Shown one piece after another: positions 54,138-62,437 of a stretch of 64,000 nt of DNA. This stretch comes from Thermoplasmata archaeon (lineage in GTDB: Archaea; Thermoplasmatota; Thermoplasmata; GCA-020350865): assembly GCA_020348445.1 (NCBI GenBank), contig CP070751.1, positions 3,184,341-3,248,340 on the forward strand. The letters run 5' to 3'. Within the stretch, counting starts at the first letter, position 1. Every line of letters starts with the position of its first letter. The translations under genes were made by a program, and so were the position numbers. The notes under the pieces are model-generated. The model was not told the DNA's origin and made no database searches. It saw only the letters and a list, made by a program, of their open reading frames with translations.

Positions 54138-54620
54138 ATGAAGAGAGTGGCGAAAGTCCGTTTGAGGGAGCTGAAAGGGTCTGGGTATACCTGTCCTGTT
54201 TGCAAAGAGGGGGAGCTCATCGAGATCAAAAGCGAAAAGAACTTTGGCAACATCAATATAAAGTTCAAAACCCAAGATAAGATAGGTTTTGAGTTTTCCT
54301 GCGATATCAAGAACAACTATTTCTTTTTATGCAAAAACGAAAGATGTAGGGCCAGGTTTGAGAGAACCTCCTGGCGGAAAGGAGAGAAGAAGGTGGGACC
54401 TCCGTGCCCCACCGGCAAATGTGAAGGCTCATTGAACACATATAAGAACGTTCCCGTTGCAAAGGTACATCCCAAAAAGGATGCTGATAAGGTTGTCCTG
54501 ATAGTTGGTAAAAACGAGCCTCTATACTTTAAGATAATTTCAGGTCAACTTTCATACGATGAAGCTGGAATTTGCACAAAATGCCACGTTGTCGGGCCAA
54601 AGGAGATAGATTTAAGGTGA
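54138..54620 (+). CDS. Zinc-ribbon protein of a four-member family (copy 3)
   Basis: The ATG is about 29 bases after GGGGTATAAATAAC (54101-54114), nearly leaderless; this promoter resembles that at 4482. The 160-residue protein has CPVCK, CKNERC, CPTGKC and CTKC motifs. The block GSLNTYKNVPVAKV and LSYDEAGICTKC match, in the same order, blocks in the proteins at 33345 and 33863. It is followed 6 bases later by a longer relative, and the two are likely cotranscribed. Function unknown. Confidence 0.8.
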   Translation: MKRVAKVRLRELKGSGYTCPVCKEGELIEIKSEKNFGNINIKFKTQDKIGFEFSCDIKNNYFFLCKNERCRARFERTSWRKGEKKVGPPCPTGKCEGSLNTYKNVPVAKVHPKKDADKVVLIVGKNEPLYFKIISGQLSYDEAGICTKCHVVGPKEIDLR

Positions 54621-54626
54621 AATTGG

Positions 54627-55169
54627 ATGATAAAAGCAAAGAAGACACCATACACATGCCCTGTCTGCGAAAGTAAGAAGTACAAGCTGCTGGTAATTAT
54701 GGGGTCAATGGACTATGGGGATGTGAAGGTGCTCTTAAATCCTGCTGAGGGATCTGAAAGAAAAGTCTGGTTGGAGTTCGATATTAGGGAAAATAATTTT
54801 TACTACTGTGCAAACTGTAAGATGCGGTTCAGCAGAGTGGATCCCACCAAACTCCCAAAATACAAAGGAAAAAGGATTCCTGGGATATTTTCTGAATGCA
54901 TACTAAAGGAATGCAGGGATAAATATGGCGGGAGGCTTGGAACATACAAAGAAGTGGTGGTGGGAGAGATCTATGTAAAGGGCGAGGATCCAAGGATCAC
55001 GAGACGAAGGAAACGTATCAGGGAGCTTCTGCATAAGGCGGATTTAGAGGAGATACCAGACGCAGTTGACAATTTTTTAAAGGAATTCTCCGGCGAGTTC
55101 ACACTTGATCAGGCAGGAATATGCAGCGAGTGCGGGATCGTCGTGCCAAGAGAAGTCGATTTGAAATGA
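54627..55169 (+). CDS. Zinc-ribbon protein of a four-member family (copy 4)
   Basis: The 180-residue protein lies 6 bases downstream of copy 3. It has CPVCE, CANCK, CILKEC and CSECG pairs and the shared GRLGTYKEVVVGE and FTLDQAGICSECG blocks. It has an insertion of about 45 helical residues (about 120-160) that the other copies lack. Both genes end close to the promoter region of the giant PKD gene. Confidence 0.8.
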   Translation: MIKAKKTPYTCPVCESKKYKLLVIMGSMDYGDVKVLLNPAEGSERKVWLEFDIRENNFYYCANCKMRFSRVDPTKLPKYKGKRIPGIFSECILKECRDKYGGRLGTYKEVVVGEIYVKGEDPRITRRRKRIRELLHKADLEEIPDAVDNFLKEFSGEFTLDQAGICSECGIVVPREVDLK

Positions 55170-55322
55170 TTTGTTTTAATAAAAAACAAATTGATCACAA
55201 TTGTTATATATAATACAAAATCTCCTATTATATTGACGAAATCGGTCATATTTTCAAGGTTTTCCGTAATAAATATTAAATATCCATGATTCTATATTAT
55301 CATCCCATTAGGAGGGAGTTTA

Positions 55323-58300
55323 ATGGTAAAAGATACGAGATTTAGAACTTTAAAGAGCGTGAGCGCGATTTTTGCAGTGTTTTGTGCTGCAGTCCTGGTT
55401 TCTGCGAGCTTTGCAGGCGTTGTAGAAACGGAGTTCACAGAGACTCAGGATTCAGAAGAACAACAGATATCAGATGTTGTGAAAGACCAAACAGAACTGG
55501 AGGATATGGGAACAGAAATGTGGGGTCCCGTGCTTCTTGGGCCAAACGAACCTCCTGTTGCCAATGCCGGACCTATGATAACTGTGGATACTAATGAAGT
55601 TGTACAGTTCGACGGCTCTGATTCGAATGACCCTGACGGTTCCATTGTCAGTTACAAATGGTACTTCCAGGATGACAGCACTGGATCCGGAGTGAATCCC
55701 ACGCATTCATACACAAAAGAGGGTTTCTATAACGTGATTCTTGTTGTGGAGGATAACAATGGGGCAACTGATCAAGATTCTGTTCTCATCACGGTCCATA
55801 ATGTGTATCCAGATGCACATACAAGTATAGATGTGACTGCGTATGAGGATGAGCTTGTTACCTTCGATGCCAGCGGTTCCCTGGATACTCCATCAGATCA
55901 GTCAACTCTAACCTATGTATGGGACTTTGGAGATGGCTCTATTGGAGTTGGAAAGATCATGACTCATACCTATACCATATCAGGATTGTACACTGTCATA
56001 CTTTCAGTACTGGATAATGATGCAGTCCTTGACAGAGATATCATGACGGTTTCTGTTGAGAATCTACCACCTGTTGCGGATGCAGGACCCGATCAAATTG
56101 TCGACGAAGACAGTTTGGTATTATTTGACGGAAGTGGCTCAACCGATACCCCCTCGGATCTACCGGGTCTTAGTTATTCATGGGACTTTGGTGATGGTCA
56201 CATAGGAACAGGTGTCAGTCCGAGCCATCTCTATTCCAGAGAGGGAACTTATACAGTCTATCTTACAGTTCATGACTGCGGTGATTGTGTCAGTGATGTC
56301 GACTCTCTGATAGTTATAGTAAACAACTTGCAGCCCGCCGCAGATGCAGGACCAGATCAAACTGTCAATGAAGATCAATTGGTGTTCTTCAGTGGCGCAG
56401 GTCAGGATTCGGCATCGGACTATCCTATACTTTCATATGCCTGGAATTTCGGTGATGGTACAGTAGGCTTTGGAAAAAATCCCACCCATGCATTTCAGGA
56501 TCAGGGAACATATACAGTTACCTTAACCGTTGTAGATGACAACGGAGAGTTTGGTCAGGATACCATGTTCGTTACAGTTGTGAACTTGGGACCTGTGGTG
56601 GATGCTGGACCTGATGTGGAGGTAAACGAGGATGTCCCTGTTCAGTTCATGGGTTATGCCTATGATACTCCATCCGATGAACAGTCCTTCTCATATTCAT
56701 GGGATTACGGGGATGGCAGCACTGGATCTGGAGAATATACCACCTATACATACACAACCCAAGGAACGTATACAGTTACTCTAACAGTTATGGACGATGA
56801 TTCGGAGATCGGCACAGATACCTTGACCGTAACTGTCAAGAACATACCACCCACGGTGGTCGTTACTTACACATCACCATGTCCAATTATTATTGCGGGT
56901 GATATGCTGACTTTCGATGCTATGGTTTTTGACTCTCCGTCCGATATGGCTACCCTGACATTCACCTGGGACTTTGGTGATGGTACTATTGTGACAGGAG
57001 CACCCCCTGTTACACATGCATACGCAAACCCCGGTATCTACAAAGTCACCTTGACAGTTACAGATGATGATGGAGCTGTTGGGCAGGATATTGTAGTAAT
57101 TGTTGTAGAGGAGCATTCAATGGAGTTGGAAATCATTCCATTAGTGTACGAAGTAATGCCTGGCGAGACTGCTGAATACATAATAATTCTCAGAAATACT
57201 GGGACCATAGATGATGCCTATACCCTCACACTCACAACGTCTACAGATCCATTGTGGGCCGGTTGCCCGCCTTGTAAATTCCATCTTGGAGTAGAACAAA
57301 TTTTAGTTCCGGCAAAGAGCGAGAGAAGGATAGCATTGCCTTTCACGCCACTCGAAAACCTTCCATTGGATGCTGATACCACACTTGGATTTGAGGTTAC
57401 TGCTACCTGCGTTCATCAAGCCAATGAGGTTAGTAATGCCCCCCTGTTTGATTCTGCAGGTGATGACCTAATAATTATCGCAACATATGAAAGCAGATTG
57501 AGATGGGCCCAGGTTGAAATCGAGAGCCTGATTACAGACTTCTCTGGAGGCAATCCCACAGATGCCACGCTTTTGAAAGCTCTGGAGGAGGTAAGCGAGG
57601 CTCTGTTCTTTTCATCAACATCTGACTCCCCGGACTTTAACTACGTGATGTCCATTGAACATGTGAAGGCTGGCCTTCATAACCTGGAGACAACAAGTGG
57701 TTCAGTTCCAACAGGTGTAATCATTGATCTATTATTGATAGCAGTGGACAATATGGTAGAAGATACAATTACCACAGCAGAAATTCAAGCAGGACCAAGT
57801 AACATCCATGTTATGGATGCTTGGAATCTTCATACCACTGCTCAGGGAAGGATCGCTGTAGGCGATATCGAAAATGGAATGGAGCAGTACAAGAACGCAT
57901 ATATGGAAGCTGAAAGGGCCGAGGGCGAATGGGTACCCCGGGAATATGCGGATGCTCTTACGCAGGCAATAAGTGACATCAATATTCTGCTTTTAGGCCC
58001 ATATTCTGCACCAGCATTAAATAAATTACAGATGGCAGAGGATGAGTTGATTGCGGCACAAGGTAAAATCGGGTATGGACTGATGAAGGACTCATTTATA
58101 AATGTAAAAAACGCGATTCAGCATCTTCAAGTTGCAGAAACCCAGGGTGCACCCACAGCAAGCATTATGCTGGATCTAACAAATGCAATAGAAAGCACAA
58201 CTGAGATGTTGATAACCGAGACCGAGACACATGTGGGCATGGAGGTAAACGACATAAAGCAAGCATGGAGCAAGTTCTATCAGGGCAAGTCCTTTGCCAT

Positions 58301-61300
58301 GGTAGGTCAATACCTCCAAGCCATAGATAAATACGACGGAGCCTACAAACATGCCCTTTTAGCAGAGGACTGGATTCCAATTGCAGATGCAGGAGCAGAT
58401 CAAACTGCAATCGAGGATGATGTGGTTTACTTTGATGCATCAAACTCAAGGGACAGAGACGGTATTGTGCTCTTCTATGAGTGGAACTTTGGGGACGGAT
58501 GCACTGAATATGGAGTCTTTACAAGTCATGCCTACAAGGATGCTGGACCTTACATTGTGACGTTGTTGATAACCGACAATGAAGGTCTCAAGGACATTGA
58601 CACAATGGTCGTAACTGTTCACAATGTTGCCCCAACTGCTGATATCGTTTTGAATTATCTTCCAGCGAGCTCTTCACCACCCAATACCGTGTATATGGAT
58701 GATGTAATACTCTTTGATGCGATATACTCAGACACTCCATCTGACCTACCGGGCTTGATAATTAAGTGGGATTTTGGTGACGATACAATTGGCTTCGGTG
58801 CTCATATCCACCATGCTTATACGGCCCCAGGGACCTTTTTGGTGACTCTCACTGTCTTTGATGAGGATGGTGATTTCGGATCTGCAACTGAGATAATCAC
58901 TGTAAAAAATGTCATTCCAGAGGCAGTAGTCACCTTTTCCCAGATCGCTTTCGAGGATGAGGTCGTGTATCTAAGTGGTTACGGCCATGATTCTCCCTCT
59001 GATATGGACACCCTAACCTACTCCTGGGACTTTGGAGACGGTACAACTGGGATGGGCAAGGATGTTATACATGTGTACACTGACGAAGGAATCTATACTG
59101 TGACCCTTACTGTAACGGATATTCATGGAGGTTCGGGTTCCAGCACCATCACTGTCTCTGTTATAAATCCACCTCCTATGGCAGATGCTGGATGGATACA
59201 ATATAGTAAAGAAGACAGCACAGTGAATTTCCTTGGTACTGGTTCGGACACTCCCTCAGATAAATCCTCTTTGACCTATTCTTGGGAATTCGGCGATGGG
59301 ACAAGCGCAAGTGGAGCTGCTCAATCCCATGTCTACTCACTCTCGGGAGCGTACATGGTAACCCTGACCGTAACTGATGATGACGGGGACATAGGTGTGG
59401 ACAGAATACCTGTTTTTGTGGAGAATGTGGAGCCAACTGCAAATGCTGGACCCGATCAGATTGTAAATGAAGACGATGTTGTGGTCTTTGGTCCGGGCGG
59501 CTCGGACTCGTCTTCAGACATTTCATCCCTCCAGTATTATATGTGTGTATGCCCAAAGTGCGTGGGATTAGGAACCTCCCACATCCATGTTTACAATCTA
59601 AAAGGTGTATACACTGTAATCCTCACGGTTGTGGATGATGATGGAGCAGAGGCTTACGATGAGATGACAGTTACAGTTAACAACGTTGCACCTGTTGCCT
59701 ACGCAGGATCTGATGTGACAGTGAATGAGAATGAACTCGTATTCTTCAGTGGCTCAGCAACAGATACTCCCTCTGATCATCCATTGCTCGAATATGCATG
59801 GGACTATGATGGAGATGGAGATACAGAGGCATTTGGAAGGGAGGTTATGCACGCCTTTGAATCTTCAGGTACATACACGGTAACTCTGATTGTAACCGAT
59901 AATGATGGCGCAGTAAGTACAGATACAGTTACAGTAACAGTGGACAATTTGGTACCAACTGCCTACGCAGGACCCGATCTTGTAGTCACTGGAGGAGCAA
60001 GGTATTTGGATTTCCATGGATTGGGCTTTGACACTCCCTCAGATCAATATTCGCTTGCGTACTCCTGGAATTTCGGAGATGGAGGAACTGCAACTGGGGA
60101 ATATGTAAGGCATCTTTACAGTTCAGGAGGAACCTACACCGTAACTCTAACTGTGACAGACAACGACGGTGCCACTGCTACAGATACTGCCATAATAATG
60201 ATACTGCTCGACTCTGATGAGGATGGATTACCTGACTACTGGGAGATTTTATACGGACTCGATCCAAATGATCCAGATGGAGACAATGGCGGGCAGGGAG
60301 ACCCAGACGGTGACGATTTGACAAATCTCGAGGAATACGGCTATGGCACACATCCAAAGAACCGCGATACAGATGGTGACAGTCACAACAACAACTTCTG
60401 GGACGGAGCAGAAATCGCTTACTGGTTATCTAAGGGAAAGACAGATGATCAAGCAGGAACAAACGCCAATACCTGGGATGTCGATGGAGATGGTATGCCG
60501 GACGGATGGGAGGTGTGGTACGCACAGAACCCGGCATCTGGAGCAGCCTACAATCTGCTAAATCCAGATAATTACGGGGATAGAAATCAAGACCCTGATG
60601 GGGACGGGCTGACAAATATCCAGGAGTATAATGCTGGTACAGATCCCACCAACCCAGATACAGATGGCGATGGAATGCCAGATGGCTGGGAGGTAACATA
60701 CGGACTCAATCCCCTCTGGTATTGGGATCGCTACGGGGACATGGATAGCGATGGTTTGAACAATATCAAGGAGTACCAGCATGGCACAAATCCCACTAAT
60801 CCTGATACTGACGGCGATACCATGGCCGACGGCTGGGAGGTTACTTATGGATTGGATCCCACTTCCCCCGGAGATAAAAATGGAGATTCTGATGACGACG
60901 GCCTGAAAAATTACCAGGAATACGCTCTTAGGGGAAAGGGTGCCAAACCAAATTACAAAGATCTATTTGTCGAAATAGACTATATGTCAGGGCACAAACC
61001 CCGGGATTCTGTTCTGGATTACATAGAAGACTACTACTCAGATCGGGGAATTCATTTGCTCTTTGAAGTTGATGAGCAGGTTCCCCATGACAGCTCCATG
61101 ACAAGTGCCGAATGGGATTCCTATCATTCCACATACCTTGATAATGTTGGTACCCATAAACATGTGATTTTCATGCACAAATATCATGACGGTTCACTCG
61201 GAGTATGCACATTACCAATACCCGATGATCAAACTATAATTGCAGATCAGGAATGCGAGGATTGGGTGCTCCAACATAATCTCATGCATGCGGCAATTGC

Positions 61301-61559
61301 GGCTCTCATGGGCATAATAGCCGGCGCCATATACTATGCACTTATGCATATAACAGAATGGCAGGCAGAAGCAGTGGTTCTTATGCATGAACTCGGGCAC
61401 TCTATAAACATTGTTGATTTCAACCCGTATCCAGTCGAGGATTACTGCTCTGACAAATCCTGTGTAATGGCGCTTGGGAATTACAAGAATTGTAAGAGTA
61501 ACCCCGGCTACTGCAGCCATCACTGGAGCCAAAGAGATCTTTCCCCTGTTAAGCAATAG
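55323..61559 (+). CDS. Giant secreted PKD protein with calcium-binding repeats and zinc-protease tail
   Basis: The ATG has GGAGGGAG upstream. The 2078 residues comprise a signal peptide (1-31), about six PKD repeats (75-600) and a NEW3-like domain (600-720). A helical domain (725-1020) follows, then about seven more PKD repeats (1020-1640) and a block of DxDxDG-type calcium-binding repeats (about 1640-1900). The final region of about 170 residues carries VVLMHELGHSI (HELGH at 2022-2026) and a later CVMALGN stretch like a metzincin Met-turn. It is thus a predicted secreted zinc protease on a long adhesive stalk. The domain order up to about 1340 matches the truncated gene at 1-4028. Confidence 0.95.
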   Translation: MVKDTRFRTLKSVSAIFAVFCAAVLVSASFAGVVETEFTETQDSEEQQISDVVKDQTELEDMGTEMWGPVLLGPNEPPVANAGPMITVDTNEVVQFDGSDSNDPDGSIVSYKWYFQDDSTGSGVNPTHSYTKEGFYNVILVVEDNNGATDQDSVLITVHNVYPDAHTSIDVTAYEDELVTFDASGSLDTPSDQSTLTYVWDFGDGSIGVGKIMTHTYTISGLYTVILSVLDNDAVLDRDIMTVSVENLPPVADAGPDQIVDEDSLVLFDGSGSTDTPSDLPGLSYSWDFGDGHIGTGVSPSHLYSREGTYTVYLTVHDCGDCVSDVDSLIVIVNNLQPAADAGPDQTVNEDQLVFFSGAGQDSASDYPILSYAWNFGDGTVGFGKNPTHAFQDQGTYTVTLTVVDDNGEFGQDTMFVTVVNLGPVVDAGPDVEVNEDVPVQFMGYAYDTPSDEQSFSYSWDYGDGSTGSGEYTTYTYTTQGTYTVTLTVMDDDSEIGTDTLTVTVKNIPPTVVVTYTSPCPIIIAGDMLTFDAMVFDSPSDMATLTFTWDFGDGTIVTGAPPVTHAYANPGIYKVTLTVTDDDGAVGQDIVVIVVEEHSMELEIIPLVYEVMPGETAEYIIILRNTGTIDDAYTLTLTTSTDPLWAGCPPCKFHLGVEQILVPAKSERRIALPFTPLENLPLDADTTLGFEVTATCVHQANEVSNAPLFDSAGDDLIIIATYESRLRWAQVEIESLITDFSGGNPTDATLLKALEEVSEALFFSSTSDSPDFNYVMSIEHVKAGLHNLETTSGSVPTGVIIDLLLIAVDNMVEDTITTAEIQAGPSNIHVMDAWNLHTTAQGRIAVGDIENGMEQYKNAYMEAERAEGEWVPREYADALTQAISDINILLLGPYSAPALNKLQMAEDELIAAQGKIGYGLMKDSFINVKNAIQHLQVAETQGAPTASIMLDLTNAIESTTEMLITETETHVGMEVNDIKQAWSKFYQGKSFAMVGQYLQAIDKYDGAYKHALLAEDWIPIADAGADQTAIEDDVVYFDASNSRDRDGIVLFYEWNFGDGCTEYGVFTSHAYKDAGPYIVTLLITDNEGLKDIDTMVVTVHNVAPTADIVLNYLPASSSPPNTVYMDDVILFDAIYSDTPSDLPGLIIKWDFGDDTIGFGAHIHHAYTAPGTFLVTLTVFDEDGDFGSATEIITVKNVIPEAVVTFSQIAFEDEVVYLSGYGHDSPSDMDTLTYSWDFGDGTTGMGKDVIHVYTDEGIYTVTLTVTDIHGGSGSSTITVSVINPPPMADAGWIQYSKEDSTVNFLGTGSDTPSDKSSLTYSWEFGDGTSASGAAQSHVYSLSGAYMVTLTVTDDDGDIGVDRIPVFVENVEPTANAGPDQIVNEDDVVVFGPGGSDSSSDISSLQYYMCVCPKCVGLGTSHIHVYNLKGVYTVILTVVDDDGAEAYDEMTVTVNNVAPVAYAGSDVTVNENELVFFSGSATDTPSDHPLLEYAWDYDGDGDTEAFGREVMHAFESSGTYTVTLIVTDNDGAVSTDTVTVTVDNLVPTAYAGPDLVVTGGARYLDFHGLGFDTPSDQYSLAYSWNFGDGGTATGEYVRHLYSSGGTYTVTLTVTDNDGATATDTAIIMILLDSDEDGLPDYWEILYGLDPNDPDGDNGGQGDPDGDDLTNLEEYGYGTHPKNRDTDGDSHNNNFWDGAEIAYWLSKGKTDDQAGTNANTWDVDGDGMPDGWEVWYAQNPASGAAYNLLNPDNYGDRNQDPDGDGLTNIQEYNAGTDPTNPDTDGDGMPDGWEVTYGLNPLWYWDRYGDMDSDGLNNIKEYQHGTNPTNPDTDGDTMADGWEVTYGLDPTSPGDKNGDSDDDGLKNYQEYALRGKGAKPNYKDLFVEIDYMSGHKPRDSVLDYIEDYYSDRGIHLLFEVDEQVPHDSSMTSAEWDSYHSTYLDNVGTHKHVIFMHKYHDGSLGVCTLPIPDDQTIIADQECEDWVLQHNLMHAAIAALMGIIAGAIYYALMHITEWQAEAVVLMHELGHSINIVDFNPYPVEDYCSDKSCVMALGNYKNCKSNPGYCSHHWSQRDLSPVKQ

Positions 61560-61625
61560 GAAAATTTGGTTTCCTAAAATTGAATTGAACAGCCACTTAC
61601 TATGTAGACTTTGTTAGTGAGTTCC

Positions 61626-62243
61626 ATGGAGAAAGAAAGAAAGGTATTGATAATCGTACTGATCGCTTTTGCGATAGTAATAGCATCGATAGGTTATTTT
61701 GTATATTTAATAATAGAAGTTGAGACTGTAGAAAGAAGCCAATCATACGAATATAAATTGGAGATAATTCCTGATGAGACCGGGGAATATACAGTGTACG
61801 TCCCAATTGTGATCAATGAAGATAAATCGATTTCAGAGCTTATGGATGACCTCCATATAACAAAAGGTGATGCAACATATGAGATCATTGAAACAGAACA
61901 TGGATGGGCCCTTAAAATCGTATCAAATACAGAAGTAAGTATCGAATCATCCATAGATGAACCTATTTCTTTCCCGTATCTCAGCATGTTGAACGAATCC
62001 ATTGAAAGAAAAGAAGCTCATAGCGAAGTGAATTTCTGGGTTTTTTATGATAAACTAGAAGGGGAAGGGAATATAACCTTAAGTGTCCACCTTTCTACAG
62101 ATTCAGAAAGAGTTTGGTATAACGGTTTGGGTCTAGAAAAATGGAGCAGCGGTACTCATAGAGAGGAAAAAATAGATGAAGTGACTGTAACTTCCGGATG
62201 GCAAAAGGTTCCTGGTTATATCTCGATTGAGGTTTCAAATTAG
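61626..62243 (+). CDS. Membrane-anchored extracytoplasmic protein
   Basis: The ATG at 61626 is taken over the in-frame TTG at 61611. The 205-residue protein has one N-terminal membrane helix (about 8-30) and an exported beta-rich domain (about 40-205) without recognised family. It lies 66 bases after the giant PKD gene on the same strand, so it may belong to the same surface system. Confidence 0.75.
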   Translation: MEKERKVLIIVLIAFAIVIASIGYFVYLIIEVETVERSQSYEYKLEIIPDETGEYTVYVPIVINEDKSISELMDDLHITKGDATYEIIETEHGWALKIVSNTEVSIESSIDEPISFPYLSMLNESIERKEAHSEVNFWVFYDKLEGEGNITLSVHLSTDSERVWYNGLGLEKWSSGTHREEKIDEVTVTSGWQKVPGYISIEVSN

Positions 62244-62437
62244 ATTGACAAAGGGTGGGAAAGGAGAAAACATATGCTGAAATAAACTTATGAAAGGAAA
62301 GTTATTTATTTAACTAGTATGTTAAAGTCTGGGGTGTAATTCATGACAAGGCTTATCTTACTGGGTAATTGTTTGAATATGATAATCCTCTTATGTAAAT
62401 CATCTCTATATACAATAGTCAGGAGGCGATGATTTAT
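62244..62437 (+). other. Intergenic region before the beta-helix gene
   Basis: This gap holds AT-rich sequence with TATA-like CTCTATATAC near 62404 and a strong ribosome site AGGAGG at 62421-62426. No convincing gene is seen. Confidence 0.4.

Noticed and set aside
62343..62432. Small frame of 29 codons before the beta-helix gene
   Set aside because: It is short and compositionally plain, and its end overlaps the ribosome site of the real gene, so the evidence is too weak.
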